Positions 12,407 through 25,699 are shown, counted from the stretch's first letter. The stretch is 64,000 nt of DNA from Nymphaea colorata (GCF_008831285.2 NC_045143.1:12451214-12515213); one strand, 5' to 3'. The notes: generated from the sequence alone by a model not told the origin. Made by a program: numbers and translations.

Positions 12407-13189
12407 CTCAAGTTCAGGGGGCCACTCAACTGAAGGTTAGGCACGAGACTTTGCCAACTCTGGGAGGTGTTCAAGGTGCTCAGTCCCATTGCATGAACCG
12501 TCAAGATCCTCAAGATGATGGCTGTCATCATAAAACTCATTCTTCACTTGATAGCACCATAAATACGCAGGGACCTGCTCAATAGCATCCAATAGGGGTA
12601 AGTTAGTCTTAACTTGTTTAACAATTCTAACATATCTTTCATTTTTACCCCTTTCTTCTCGAATGCCTTACGTTTTTGCAATGCTTGTGGAATTGGAACT
12701 CGATAACTTGTGGACGGTCGAGCTAGGGAGGCCGTCTTGCTCTCTCTCAGTCTCTTTAAGATTGGTTCTTGTTTGTTCTCTAGTTCTTGTTTCCATTTTT
12801 GTATCCTTTCCTTTTTCCTTACCGGATTCTCCTTTTAAATTCAGAGGATGATACTCATTTCCACTCTAGAGGGTCTTAACTACCTTGCCCTACTTAATAG
12901 AGAATCTCTTATGTGCAGGCTGCCTCATATGGGATCCTTTCCCCTTGGGTTCACAACAAGCTGAGCTGGCAACCCTCCATCATCTTTTTGGGACAACATA
13001 TCTGCCGTCTACCCTACCTGTAATTCCATGCCAATGACTAGGTGTGAGAGTTGACCATTTGCATCACAATTTCGTACTTCTCAACCATGTAGTCTTCCAC
13101 TACTCATTCTTCATATCCTATAGTTCCTTCATCAACTCTTGAAACTCAAATGATGTAGAAGGACCTTCATGTGATGGTTGAGCATACAT
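12407..13189 (-). other. Athila gag-pol linker and protease region, unreadable
   Basis: By position this should encode the end of gag and the aspartic protease. I could not pick out a D-[ST]-G motif with confidence in any minus-strand frame. The small plus-strand frame 12663-12851 overlaps it and is probably a shadow. Confidence 0.4.
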
Positions 13190-14224
13190 CAGTTGTGTTG
13201 GCTGAAATTACTACTTTTGGCATCCTCCTTGTTGTGATTGAGAAGGACCAGGCATGATGGATTGGCTATTGCACCATGAAAAAGTGGGATGATTCCTCCA
13301 GCCAGGATTGTAAGAATCTGAATATGGGTTGTTACCTGGTCTAGCGAACCCTTGCATTGCTTGAACTTCTTCAAGAGGAGGTGCCATAGGGCACTGTGAT
13401 GGTGAATGCACACGACTAGAACAATATGTGCATGTCTCTTTGGTGGCCTTGTTCAACTACAATAATTGATCTAGTTGATCCTTCATTCTACTCAATCTCC
13501 TCTGTCAGTCTGGGGAAATGCCTACCTCATACATGCCCTTCTTCCTACTCTTTCATGGCCACAATGGATTTCCCTAGTCTTCATGATGAGGCATGATGCA
13601 TGGAATTCTCTCTTAAAATCTCAAACATCTGCATGCCTCATTTTCACTCTTTGTCATAAATGTGCCTCTACATGTTGCATCAACCATTTGTTGATCTCTA
13701 TCACTCAATCCATCATAGAAGTATTGAACAAATTGTCACTGGCACTTGATGGTGAGGACACTGCCTTAAGAGTTTTTTCAATTGTTACCAGGCTTCATGA
13801 AATTGTTCTCCCTCCTGTTGATGGAAACTGCTGATTGACTTTCTGTATTGATTGGTCTTACCAATGGAGAAGTATTTTCTCAAAAACTCTCATTGCATAT
13901 CTTTCCAATTGTTCATCTTGATGTCTAATGACCTTAGTGTTTTGATTTGTCCTTGAGAGAAAATGGGATCAAATACATCTTTAGATTGTCATCTCCAAAG
14001 TTGGTGGTATGGATGGTGGAACACACATCGAGGAATTCATCAAGATGATGGTAGGGATCCCCATGAGATAGACTATAGAACGATAGTAACATCTGAATGG
14101 TTGAAGGTTTGATCTCATAGTGATTTAATCTGATATTAGGTCTCATGATGCCAGAAATGGAAGCATAGTTGGTAAGTGTGAAATGCTCCCTAAGTGAGTG
14201 TGGTTGATCTTTATTATTCCTCAT
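13190..14224 (-). pseudogene. Athila gag remnant with CCHC zinc knuckle
   Basis: Frame 14224-13934 matches the start of the Athila gag, with a block corresponding to the usual F-x-L-K-P-x(n)-L-L-x(n)-F-x-G-L segment (YEIKPSTIQMLLSFYSLSHG) followed by DPYHHLDEFLDVC. Further on, 13456-13211 carries a CCHC knuckle CTYCSSRVHSPSQC (C-x2-C-x4-H-x4-C) and then NPGWRNHPTFSW, the typical Athila spacer. The middle (13.46-13.93 kb) is frame-shifted. Only fragments of the structural protein could be made. Confidence 0.8.
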
Positions 14225-14518
14225 TCACATATTTTCTATGTCTGCATTGTGACGAGCTTCGTCTTCCTTCCTTGATTTCATGTGGTTTGATTTCTTTTGA
14301 AGAGTGTTTCTCGATTCAACAACAGATCGAACAATGGTGCTTGATGCTCTTTATACAACAAACAAGATCAATTATACAAGCAAACATATGCATGTAATCA
14401 ATAAAACTTTCTTAAATCTACTCTGGCATGAAACACCAAATCCTAGATAAAAGCAAGTGGAAATTATCCAATGAGTATAACTTTACTTGTATTACTTGAT
14501 CCACTTTAATTCACCGTT

Positions 14519-14545
14519 GTCCCTAGAAATGATGCCAAAAACTTG
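14519..14545 (-). promoter_or_regulatory. Decayed primer binding site of the Athila element
   Basis: In element orientation the sequence just inside the 5' LTR reads CCAAGTTTTTGGCATCATTT and then CTAGGGACAACGG. It differs by several transitions from the TTTTTGGCGCCGTTGCCGGGG form usual in Athila elements. This places the LTR/internal border at 14546/14547. Confidence 0.7.
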
Positions 14546-14546
14546 G

Positions 14547-16416
14547 TGTGGTTTTGGATATAGATACAAATTTACAATACAATTCAATTCAAATCTCTAT
14601 TCAGATATATAAAATTAAACAACCTTTTGCAATACAAAGTGAGACCATGCACCAGTTATACTTTTACCAGATTTCACAAGTGGTGAGTCTCAGTCAAACT
14701 CTGGGCACAACAATTAAATATCATGACTTATATAGTCAAGACATGGCAAATTTAAGAATAATCAAAATAGAACAAATACAAATTACTCAATTGAAGTACT
14801 TCTATTACACGAAATTAAAAGTCTAGAAGATAATTCAATGCTCAATGGTGTTGCATGGACTCTTCCCAACTAGCACGCAAATTTATTTAAAGAACAACAA
14901 AATTCTAATACAAGAAATTAAAATCTTAAATCTAAAATAGTGGCTCTCTTGAAGATGCTTGATGACTCAATCTTCAATGACACCTCCAATCTCTAACAAG
15001 GACAGTTCTTCATCCTACTTGATGTGTTTTGCCTTCCTTTTAAGCTGGTTGCAGAATACATGAAGGAATTTTCAATTACACAACAAGTTAGAGCACAAAT
15101 TGGCAGCAATGCAAGACTGCCAAAACATAAAAATAAAACATCTCATGTAAATGCATGTCTATGCTAACCAGTTGTTAACACAAAATACAACCAGCTTTTA
15201 GTGTCTTTTATGTCAAAAGCGTCTACACTAGTTAATGCTGGCTAGCCCAAGTGTAGACTAGTTCAATCACATTTTATGCGTGAACTCAAAATTATGCAAC
15301 CAACTAATATGGATTGATAGATACAAAAATGATCTTAAAGCCAACAACTAAAGACTATGAACGAAAAATTTCAAAGTATACTAATATAAACTACCAAACT
15401 AGAATGAAAAGTGCACCAAAATAACAAGCCTTCAAGCAAACCATGTACTTTCTTTCTCTACAACAACTCCTGTTTAAAAACTAGGTGTATGTACTAATTA
15501 ACAACTAAATTTCATCTAAAACTATTTTTTAACAAAAGAAAATTGCTGACTATCTTCCTCTAAAACACAGAAAATCAACAAATAGCAGTCCACAAACTAA
15601 AAAAAAACTATATCTACTAAATCCAACTAATATTTATCTAAAAATTGATTGACATGAAAGATAATAATCAATTATACTAGAAAAACATGATTTAAACTAT
15701 AAAAAAATAAAACTTCACTAGTGAATTTAAATCTACACTAGTGAAACTACCAGTTTTGAGCAGAGCTCCCCAAGCTTCGTCTTCTCCTCTCTAAGCTTGG
15801 CTCGATGTTCATAAGCATAGGACATGAAGAAGATGGGTCAATGAGTGAAGGAGAAGAAGATTCCAGGTGGGATCACTGAAGAGCACCGAGCTACTCATTC
15901 TTCCACCGAACATCACCAAGAGAGCCCCAAAAAGGAGAGAAAGCTGCTAGTCGGGTTCTTTCTTCACCAAAATGAGCTAGAGTTTCCGCCCCGCTCAAAA
16001 ACTTTCATAAAAACTCTTGGAAAAAAGTCAGATTTTCAAAAAGAAGCCTCTTTATAAACTCATCTTTTCAAAACTGTTTTAGAGGGTTTATTTACGTTAA
16101 TAAATAATTCATTCTAATCCTATTAAACTTAACTAACTTGTAACAAAAATGCAAATATATAAAAAGCATGTGTTGGGAATTGAGAACTTAAGTTTGATAA
16201 AAAAAAATGGTTTTCTAATATAAAAAGATGATTTTACCCTTAGGAGCTGAATTTCACTGTTTTACACACAATTTTTTCGTTTTAGTTTTGATTTTGATCC
16301 AATTCTAATTGTGACTCCTTGAGCCTACACAAAAACAAACATGGAGATTTAAGCATTAAATTACATCAAAATTGCATGAATATGATATTAAAATTAATGC
16401 ATTTCACACGTTATCA
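14547..16416 (-). repeat. 5' LTR of the Athila element (1.87 kb)
   Basis: The LTR runs from TGATAACG (16416, element sense) to CCACA (14547). Its outer and inner thirds match the split 3' LTR. The middle (15055-15780) has no counterpart there, but resembles 18.96-19.4 kb (for example ACTAATATTTATCTAAAAAT versus ACTAATATTCACCTAAAAAT). A frame at 15845-16057 in it is not a gene. Confidence 0.85.
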
Positions 16417-18945
16417 CTAAGCTCTCGTACTTTAGTATACCATTGTTTAGTATTTTTGTGGTAAGAAACCCTCTTCATCTCTGCGATTTCCAACAAGGAA
16501 GAACTCCCTTTTCAGCCTTGCTAAGCTCGAATCTTGGTCTAGATTCTTGCTTATGATTGCTGGATATTGAGAACCAGCCAAGAGAAGCCTCAATCAGCTA
16601 GGCTGGCGACAAGGTAGGGGAAACTTCATCTTGTTCTCCAGCTAGGGAAAATACGATCAAATGTATATTTTCATGCATGATGCATGCATAAATCAGTGTT
16701 TATAAAAGAGAACCCATGAATCACGTTTGGAAAAGGGCCCCAAGGCCACGTCCCTTCCAAATTAGCTAGCCCAAGCAATTTTCAGCTCCCCACCATGGGA
16801 GGGTTCCACAGTGAGAGACTGATTTACATTTTCTGCAACATGTATAATTTAAATGTCTATTAGGAATGGATGTATTCTAATGAATGTGATCTACTATTGC
16901 ATGAAAAAATTATAGACAAACAAGCTTGAGTATTCTCTTGTTTTCTTCAATTGAGTCATTTTGATTCATGCATTATTTATGGTAAAGGAGATTATAAACT
17001 AGTTTTCAATCTTCATACGTAAAAGAACCTAGTTATGAATCATCATGGTTCATAAGCTAAGTGGTCACTTGCCAAATATTCCATTTGAGAGGCAAGATAC
17101 ATGTATATATATTATTATATATATTCATGTATAACCTCTTATTAAAAATTATTTTTTCTCTTTTAAAATTAGGTTGAAACGCATTTTCAAACTGATTTTA
17201 AAGAAACACAACCTAAATTTTTATCTTCATAGTTCAAAACTATAAGACCACTCAATCTTTCATCTAAAAACTTTGTCAATTCCAGGAATACTGAAATCAG
17301 ACCATGATTTCACAAAATTTAGCTTAAAACCTTAAAGTTTAAAGTTATGACAATGATAATTTTTACACGAAGTGGCTATTTTCAAAAGAACTAAAAAAAG
17401 TTTTAATTTCATTCAAATCAGCATCCTAGAATACACTTTGAAGAGTTGTTGTTTTCATTTATAAATTTTTAGAATTACATAGGATTATTTTTTATCCAAA
17501 AATGTTGCCAAATCATGTCATGAAACCTAACTTTCATTTCTCCCAAAAGATAAGATCAAATATGCTGAAATTGTCCAAGGAATGGATGAATCTTTTGGCA
17601 CAAAATCTGAAATCTGATTTGGTTTTAGGAAAGAAGTTTTTTAAAACTTCATGTCTAAGTCCAACATGAATGGGAGCATGTTCTCAAGAGGAACATTCCT
17701 CTTGTTGATTTAGACACTTAACTAAAGGAGAAATTAAACAAAGTAGATGTTATTCACATCTCCCATATATTTTAATGATTGATTTTAACTTATTTACATG
17801 ATTTTCTATTATTTTGATATTTTAATTCTAGTCTCAAGCTTGTAGACTGCATCTCTAACTCTTCTGCTTACTAATATGTCAAGCACACTTACGGAAAATC
17901 CTAAATTCTCTCCAAATCAATTGCACCATGTGCACCTTCTCTAGAAATTAATGATTCAATTTTGAGTTGCAAGAAATAACCAAGTCATATTGCAACAAGA
18001 ATTTAGAAATCTCACTTAGTTTCAAAAGGAAACACAAGCATCATATCCTAATTTGGCTAAAATAATCAGAAAACAACAAGTTTTCTAATATTTTGGAACT
18101 CGTGTTTCATCAAAAGAGTAAGTTTTACTTACTTAAGTAAGCCCAACTATTCTCTAAAAAGACAGCTCATTTGAAAACAAGTTTATATCTCTTAAACCTA
18201 ATTACATGATTTGGCAAAAAGAGATTTCAAAAAATCAATCATTTGCTAAGAAAACTTAGCCACTTTGTCCAAAATTTGGTCCATTTGCTAAGTTGACTTA
18301 GCCATTTTTCCTAAAAGTTTAATTACATGATGATCTCAATTTCAATCCAAAATCATAAAATGATCTTGAGTTCACAACAAGGAACTAAATCTCAATCACC
18401 AATTACCTATCCAAATTTCCAAATTATAAATTCTCGAAATATTGCATCAAAGCCATGATCCAAATCAACTTCCAATATCCTCACCAATTTTGAAATCAAA
18501 ATCGAATGACACATTTTTTCAATTTAAAACAAATTTGGGATTTTCCAATTTTGCCCAAAAGAGTTTACCCAAATTCCTAAAAGAAAATGGAATTTTCAAA
18601 TAACTTGTCAAAGCAAGTTAATTTTCCAAACAACTTGTCCAAATTTCATTTCAATTTGCCTAAAACAAGCTTAGAAATTGTTTGTTCAAAACCCAGTTCG
18701 AAATGAACTTCTAATTTTAATTTCAACCCATCTATGCACAAGCATATAGGATTGTATCAAATGGCTTGTACACAATCCAAGAAATGCTTAGTCCTTGGTC
18801 TGATTACCCTTATTAAAGGAAACAAAAAACGGTTGGATTTCGTACCGACGTGTGGATCCCTTTCTCTTGAAATTTTCCTCAAAACCTAATTTGAAATTTT
18901 TGCTGATTTGCATTGACTCCCCCAAGGATGGGGAGGGTGTGAACA
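16417..18945 (+). repeat. Tat-like LTR remnant ending in a tRNA-Arg-type primer site
   Basis: No gene is visible. The AT-rich block holds a TATA-like TTTATAAAAG (about 16698) and ends near 18.9 kb with TTGCTGATTTGCATTGACTC and CCCCAAGGATGGGGAGG. That matches the LTR-end/primer-site junction at 3320-3430 and resembles the TGGCGACTCC site of Tat elements. A third partial copy of the preceding motif (GATTACCCTT...GTACCGAC) lies at 30402-30452. I infer this is the downstream part of a plus-strand Tat-like LTR. Confidence 0.45.
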
Positions 18946-18949
18946 CTAT

Positions 18950-21240
18950 GATATTGCAACAGAAAATGCGCAATTGACATTTATGTAAAACACACTCATT
19001 ACAATACCACAGTGAAAATTTATAGTAAAATGTAGAAAGTAACAGAGTAGAGCATACTTACACTATACTTAAAACTTGAAAATGCAGTCACGAATAGTCA
19101 CACCCTTAAAATAGACATGCCTAGCAGAAATCACAGTAAAAAACATAGTAAGAAACATGCTACTGTGCATATACACTAATTTAAAATCAGAAACTATAAT
19201 AAGAACACTTTACGCTATTAAATTAATTCAACAACTAATATTCACCTAAAAATGGATCCAGGTGAAAGATAATTATTAAACACAACTAAGAAAACAAGTT
19301 GTAAATTAGAAAACTATAGTTAACTACTATAAATTGGGCCTACACTAGCTGGCAGTCTAATAAAACTGCTGGTTAGTCCTTTACACTTACCATAGAATAA
19401 GACTATGAATCAAGAACTTTTAGACTAAAAATACAATATGCTCCAGAATTAAACACCTACTTTACACTGCCGCTATAGAAATTCCATTAAAAACACAATA
19501 TAAGTCTGCTTAGAAAGGAAAGGAAATGTAAATTACACTCTAGTTAACATATACACAGTCAGCGACTTAAAATCAGTTATAAACATGATTAAACAGCTAA
19601 TACATAGACATGATACTACTTAACATATAGATCATTATTAAAAACCACAAAACAAATACTCAATCGCAGCCAAATATAAAATTAATTCACTGCCGGGCAT
19701 GACCAACACCAAGCAGCCTTGGAACCTTGACTGCAGCCTTGTTATTCTATAATAAGACTGTACAGACTGCACTACAATATCATAAGCAACAAGTTCAGCT
19801 AAAAGTAATGAACTTTACACTACTTACACTAAAACACAAAGTAATAGCATGGAAAACATGACATGATATGACATGGAAAGCTTTAAATGAGTAAAAAATT
19901 AGTGCAGCAACTATGAACATACTGAAACCAGTTTGCACGTCAAAATTATTCCTAAAGCAGGATTTTCCACCCAGTCTAGAAAATCTAAATGATTAAACAA
20001 CAAGAAAAATATTAAACTTAGCTAAATAACACTAGGTAGCACCTAACCCTTTCAAAAAATCATCCATTGGGCACAACCAACAAGCTGGTCCTAGCTAAGA
20101 ATCATAGAACCCATAAATTTTATAGAATAATCATTACTTAATTAACAAGATCCAAACACAAGCTACTTTGCCTTTCCCAATGCACAATAAAGCACAGGAT
20201 ATTAACGCTGAAATTTATGTGAAATTCAAGGGAAATAACAGAAAAAAGAGGCTGCATGTAACCAGCCAACTCACCAGACATCTAGAGAGCTGCCAACCAC
20301 AAAAACACCCAACTTAAGCTCACTAGGAACTACCTAATCAATAAAATTGATCTAAGAAACACCTATTCTATAGTGATAGACAACTACTTACCGAAATCTA
20401 TGTTGAAATTGGACAAAAAATTAAAAGAAAATTTGGGGATTGAGGTGCACATAGTCTGCACCAATCCACAAGAGAACTTGATTGTATAATACTGAAAACA
20501 CACATAATTGAATGAAAAGAAGAGAACAAGGCTGCTGGATGCATCCAGCACCTACTGAACATCCTGTGAGCTGCCGATCGGTATACCTAGTTTTTAGCTT
20601 AAAACCCTATAACAACAAAAAGCACCAGTATATCAACTAACATAAAACCTGGAAGCACGATTTCCACAATTCTATGATGGAAAATAATAGAAAGATAGCT
20701 GCCATACAAGTCCTATATGCTGGAAAATCAGGGACCTACAGCTACATGATGGAAAAATAACAATACCATACACAACTCTAAGCTATCTGACTAAACTAAC
20801 TAACATGATGCAATCAAACAAAAAAACCACAGCATGATTATGAGGATCCAAACATAGGTTATGAGAAAAATGGTTCAAAAAAAGAAATCTACAACTAGAA
20901 TGCTAAAAAACCCCAACCTAAATGGTAGAAAACTCAAAAACCAACCTAATATATAACATGCAATGCTTGAAAATCAAGAAAACCTATCTGAAATTGACTA
21001 ATGGTCCTCTTGAATCCTGGTTTTGGCGAAGCATCCAGTGCTTAAAATCCTCTCTAAGATTCATCTTCTTATTTCTGAGCTAGACTCAAGATGTACAGAT
21101 AAAAGACAATAAGAAAATAGGTCAAGAAATGAAAAAAAGAAGGGTTCGAGTGGTGTCACCTAGGGTAGAACTGCTCCTTCCTCCACCGAGCATCAGCAAG
21201 GGAGACCACAAAGAGTGAAGGCGAGAATTGCATGCTCTCC
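18950..21240 (-). repeat. Second Athila-type LTR fragment
   Basis: No reading frame of note. 19.22-19.37 kb resembles the middle of the Athila 5' LTR (15.63-15.77 kb). 21.05-21.23 kb resembles its 15.78-15.95 kb part (CTTCCTCCACCGAGCATCAG versus TTCTTCCACCGAACATCACC). The order is conserved, so this appears to be a diverged LTR copy truncated at both ends. It directly abuts the Tat-like LTR end at 18.945 kb, the same kind of junction as at 3318/3320. Confidence 0.5.
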
Positions 21241-22196
21241 CAAAGGCCCTGTTTGATTTGGTGAAACTGTATGGTGGAAGTGGAACTCTAGTTCAAAATT
21301 GTTGAAAAGCTCTACACAAAGCAAATAAGGAATTTTTGTGGCAGAAATTTATCGAGGTTATGGAATTTTAATACTGGCAAAATAGGTGGAATTTATGGCC
21401 GAGACTTTTTTTTTGCCTGTCAAAAAAGCGCGTTCGATCTCCTCAATTTCACCTTTCGTCTCTTCCAGCTTGTCATGCTTGTCCACAATAGCTTCAGATG
21501 CAGAGCTTTACTTGTGACTCATTCACAGGAGCTTCAGCTGCAGCACATCCACTATCTCCTATCATTGTTGGAGGCATTCATGTTTTGATTAATCAAATAT
21601 ATGCATCAAAGTAATGTTTGTTTTACAGGTTTTGAGATTTTCTATACATTTCCATTTTTCACACAAATCCTCCACAATTAGGAAATTTGTCAAGCTTATG
21701 TATTACTAATCTACTTGTATGCCTATATGTAGGTGAGAGAGGGAGTGTGTGTGTTATGGCTTTAGCTGCTAAAGGAATCATAGTTGATTTTTTTTGTAAA
21801 AAAAAAAAGAAAGCAGCAAAGGAAGCGACACTAGAACAAAAAGAAAAAAAAAATAAAAAGGGTGCAACGGATTTCATTGAAATAGTCTAAGCATTTGAAC
21901 TACTAAAATTCCTTTTCCTGATGTGGTAAAGATTTCTGAATACTATTATTGATGCTGCATTACATGTAATAAGATAACTAGGCACATAGAAATCTAATCT
22001 GAGTAATCTTACTTTCTAGATTTCACAAGGCAATTCAAATTATTCATGCCATCAACCGAAATCATTCAAACCTAGTTGGCCCCATATCCATCCCAATTAT
22101 TTGGAAATGGAAATGGAAAGTTATTAAGTGGAAAATTAAAAGATGTTATATCATTAGCTCATATTGATCATCTAACTTCTATCTATCTATCTTTCT

Positions 22197-22199
<3 letters not shown>

Positions 22200-22230
<31 letters not shown>
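22200..22230. repeat. (TA)n microsatellite
   Basis: About 30 bp of alternating TA follow a short (TATC)n tract. This is directly visible, with no coding context. Confidence 0.95.
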
Positions 22231-22233
<3 letters not shown>

Positions 22234-22389
22234 ATATTTTATGCCATCACATAAGGTTTATTCCATAGTGCATTTGACATTCATCCTACCTTATTCAATT
22301 ATTCAGTGGATATCCTATTTGATGAATCGGCAAATTACATAGCTGTGAGTCATACATGATTTTTGGCATAATTTTTTATGTAAGTATTA

Positions 22390-22920
22390 TTTTGCTATAG
22401 CACATGATTGTAGGTATTGTTGAAGAAATATCCAGCTAAATAGAACTTTAAAAATGCTAAACAATAGAAATATTTTGAAGATTGGGTTGATACATATGGA
22501 GATTCAAGCACCACTGGTAACAACAAGTATACAACATCAAGATTGTTTGATAATGATGCTGGTGAACATGTACCTAATGACTTTTAGTCATGGGAATTTA
22601 CTAAAAGTCCCCAATCGTTCACACAAATGTTTAAATGATGAAAGATCCTAACCATCGCCAACTCCTTCTCCTTCAATTAATGTGAACAATTCGAATGAAA
22701 AGAAAAGGAAACTTTGATGAGGATGTTCATAAGATGTTGAAAGTTATGATAGATAATGTCAAGGGTCTATATAAAGGTTCTAGGGCTAGATAGTTTAATG
22801 ATTGTGCATCTATACTCCATGAGATTTGTAAAGTAGGCAAGATAGATGACTGATTGCTAGAACTTGCTTATGATGTGTTCGCTGACAAGAAATTGACAGT
22901 TCTTTCTCAACCTTGATCCT
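22390..22920 (+). pseudogene. Harbinger ORF1-like Myb/SANT protein remnant
   Basis: Piecing frames together gives short segments such as DWVDTYGDSSTTGNNKYTTS, SFTQMFK and a later block with DEDVHKMLKVMIDNVKGLY. These resemble the Myb/SANT-like DNA-binding proteins that accompany PIF/Harbinger transposases in plants. Position immediately 5' of the transposase supports this. The frame is broken by at least four stops or shifts. The similarity is weaker than that of the transposase, so the call rests partly on context. Confidence 0.5.
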
Positions 22921-23129
22921 TAAGCAAGAGTTTCTTGGTTTTTTCAAATTGGAGAACTTTAGGTATTTCTCCAATGTACCTTGTGTTGTTGATTTTTGCT
23001 TATGAGTAGAATTCTACTTCATGAGCATAATTTTTTTATTAATGCCTTGCATGATTATGACTATTTCACAATTCATTTCATGGCAAGTGAAACATATGGC
23101 ATGATATGCATACATATCTGCATGTATTT

Positions 23130-24200
23130 TGCATTCATGGCATCAGATGAGGAAATTAAGGCAATGTTGGCTCAACTTATCCCACTAATAACATAAATGC
23201 TCCATCGTTTCTTAATAAGGAAGATGAATTAATCATTGATACAATGATGCTAGGTCTATGTTCATCCAAAATATAATTAATGGCCATCCTAGAAATTGCT
23301 TAGATATACTACAGATAGATCAAAATAGATATGTGAGATTATGTGATACATTGACAGGCAAGAATCTATTGCAAGGTACTAGTGACATTAACGTCGTTGA
23401 AAAACATTTGCTATAATTCTAGCTTATCTCAAATTGTATGTGCATCTAATGATACTATATGTACATAGAACCACGTACGAGCTATTGATGGCCCTCATAT
23501 ACTTGTTTGGGTGTCATCAACAGCAAATGGAAGGTACCTGAATAGAAAAGGAGTACCATCATAGAATGTCATGACCATAGTGGGGTTTGACATGTGATTC
23601 TAATGTGTTAGCAAGATGGGAAGGGAGTGCATATGATTCAAGAGTATTGTACTATGCATTTGATCATGAAAGAGACCCTTTCATTATACCACAAGGTAAG
23701 GACATGCCAACTTTCTTATAGCAATGATACTATAGAGTGTTAAAATATTATGTCAATAACATTTGAAGATAGTCACTATGTGGTATTGATAAATATTATC
23801 TTGTTGATGGGGTTTGTCCTAACATATATGGTCTCTCAACAACATATCAAGGTCATCTTTATCATGTGTCTAAATATAATACATGGGGTGCACAACCAGT
23901 AAATACTATAGAGGAATTATATCACCATCGACATTCTCAACTCCTAACAATAGTGGAACAAGTATTTAGGATGTTGAAAGGACGTTTTCATATATTCCGA
24001 TTACAAGTATCATTTTATAAACTAGTGATAATTATGTTGGCTACTTTCGTATTGCATAATTTTATCATAGACAAGAATGGAGGTGCAGAATAATTCATTG
24101 ACAACAATACTACTTCGCATGAAACAAGTAATAATGCAACATTTGCTGATAAATTTGAAGTTGCAACACATACTTCTCAAAAGGAAGCTACAATTCATTG
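23130..24200 (+). pseudogene. PIF/Harbinger DDE transposase remnant
   Basis: The DDE_4-type catalytic core can be followed across frames. The first Asp is in AIDGPHI (about 23481), the second in WEGSAYDSRVL (about 23618), and the Glu in IVEQVFRMLKGRFHI (about 23950). Between them are YLNRKGVPS, HERDPFIIPQGK, YYLVDGVCPN and YHHRHSQL, and after them FVLHNFIIDK, in the order found in plant Harbinger transposases. The three acidic residues survive but several stops and frameshifts break the frame. Only 23866-24093 is an open frame of any length. It cannot produce an active enzyme; relatives elsewhere could act in trans. Confidence 0.85.
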
Positions 24201-25180
24201 TACTCAGCTATAACTACACAAATGTCTATAGACTTCCAAAATAGTAAGTTAGCATTTGATATTGGCATGCATACATATTGCTCACCTCATACTGAGTTTG
24301 TTTTTACATTGTTTGGTTTACTATTATCTTACATTGATTGCATAGTAATGACATTATTTTTTCAACTGTAGAGAATCAAAGATGAAGCCATACAAGTTTT
24401 AAAGTCTGAGAACCAGGCATATTTAACAGTTAGTAGCATTGTTAACCACTCATCTATTGGTAAAATGGTGTAGTTTTCAGGTCATTTACCAATTTAGAAG
24501 TAATGGAATGGCATCTACACGAGTACTTAATAAAGAAGCAAGGGATTAAGGTTAGTTGTATTCATGTAGGAACTACACATAAACAATGGGGAATGATATG
24601 GTGTAGACTTGTGACAGTCTTTTCTTAGTTCTGGTGTCTGTATTGTTGGTTATTTGCTTGAAGAACACTGGATTATTACTTTTGCTTTATGATGGATGTA
24701 TTAGCATAGTTGATTATGGTTAAATGTGAAGAACATAGGCTTTGCTTGGATGTTGGTATATGCAATTGTTGTGTACACATGATATGATGAACTTTAGTTG
24801 TGCAAATCCACAAATTTGTCGGTAGGTTTGTGGTTGTTTTTGGCTTGCACAAATTTTACATTGTTATAAGAAGTGATGTGGTTGTGCAAATCCACAAATT
24901 TGTGGAAAATATATAACATACTTTTTGCTTAGGTGAATTGTTGTAAGTAGGCAAGGGATGTTATCAACCCTCTTGCAATTACAACTTATTATATTCAGGT
25001 TGTACTTCAGTTCCATGCATAAGCAAACATGGAACTAAAGTACTCGAAACTAAAGTTCCAAGACATCAAATAAAATGGGGCATATTGAATAATGGGGCAT
25101 TCCTAAACCGAGCCGATACAAAGTAGTAAAAGCAAATGAGTCTAGAGTGTCTCGAATTGAGACAGTACAAAAACAAATGC
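24200..25180. other. Non-coding, AT-rich
   Basis: No gene is visible. The stretch includes the two copies of GTTGTGCAAATCCACAAATT at 24797 and 24881, 84 bp apart, which contain an internal palindrome and may be subterminal repeats of the Harbinger element. Confidence 0.5.
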
Positions 25181-25352
25181 AAAAGCAAAGCATAAGCAAA
25201 TGGGTGTCTGGATCAGTTCTTGTTTCACCTGCTCCAATGATTCTCGGACTTCTGGATCCGAGGGGGAAAAGCAAAGCATAAGCAAATGGGTGTCTGGATC
25301 AGTTCTTGTTTCACCTGCTCCAATGATTCTCGGACTTCTGGATCCGAGGGGG
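25181..25352. repeat. Perfect 86-bp tandem duplication
   Basis: 25181-25266 and 25267-25352 are identical by eye, both running from AAAAGCAAAGCATAAGC to GATCCGAGGGGG. On the minus strand each unit reads PSDPEVRESLEQVKQELIQT in one frame, so the duplication copies a coding-like stretch downstream of the FHA-like gene. An 86-bp unit shifts frame between copies. Complete identity suggests a recent event. Confidence 0.95.
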
Positions 25353-25699
25353 AACTTGTCTGGATGTGAAGTGCCTCTCAAATGGTAACTTGCCTAGGTT
25401 CGCTCTAAGCTGCTCATTCCTCTTGGGTTTGGGTCCTAACACCTGGCTTGGCTCTGTCTCTTTCGGGTATGGGTCCTCTTGTACTGTTTTCATTTTTGCA
25501 CATCTGCCTGTGGATGTTGGCCATCTATTGCTGCTTTCTTCAGCCCATTACCCTTTCCGAACTCTGATCCAATCTCCTTTGCCTTCATATCAAGCACACT
25601 AGCCTCTTACAATCTTAGTTTGCACCTCTCGGCCAGTGCTATTCTGCCCACACCTCCCACTGCATTGTACGAGGACTGCTATCGTCCACTGTCGGCTGC

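Larger units (their letters stand above)
2817..16416 (-). mobile_element. Ty3/gypsy Athila-lineage retrotransposon, full extent but degenerate and nested
   Basis: This is a minus-strand LTR retrotransposon. In its own orientation the 5' LTR is 16416-14547, followed by a primer site, gag, pol (RT, RNase H, integrase), a long 3' region and the 3' LTR 7126-2817. LTR starts read TGATAACGTGTG (5') and TGACAATGCATG (3'), and both end in CA. Next to the 5' LTR is a decayed TTTTTGGCGCC-type sequence (14519-14545), typical of Athila. A purine-rich tract (AGCATGGGGCATTT in element sense) abuts the 3' LTR at 7127. The gag, RT and integrase fragments read as Athila. I could not find a matching 5-bp target duplication (agagg versus ctaag), so rearrangement is likely. 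All frames are interrupted. Confidence 0.85.
21249..25040 (+). mobile_element. PIF/Harbinger DNA transposon, decayed, ends uncertain
   Basis: The segment contains a Myb/SANT-like ORF1 remnant and a DDE transposase remnant in the usual order. A plausible left end is GGCCCTGTTTGATTTGG at 21249, resembling PIF/Harbinger termini, but I found no matching right terminus or TTA/TAA duplication. Towards the right end a 22-bp sequence around CCACAAATTTGTGG occurs twice (24797 and 24881). A (TA)n tract lies at 22200-22230. Boundaries are therefore estimates. Confidence 0.55.

Noticed and set aside
21249-25040. Complete Harbinger element with defined termini
   Set aside because: No matching right inverted repeat or 3-bp duplication could be found, so the boundaries remain estimates.
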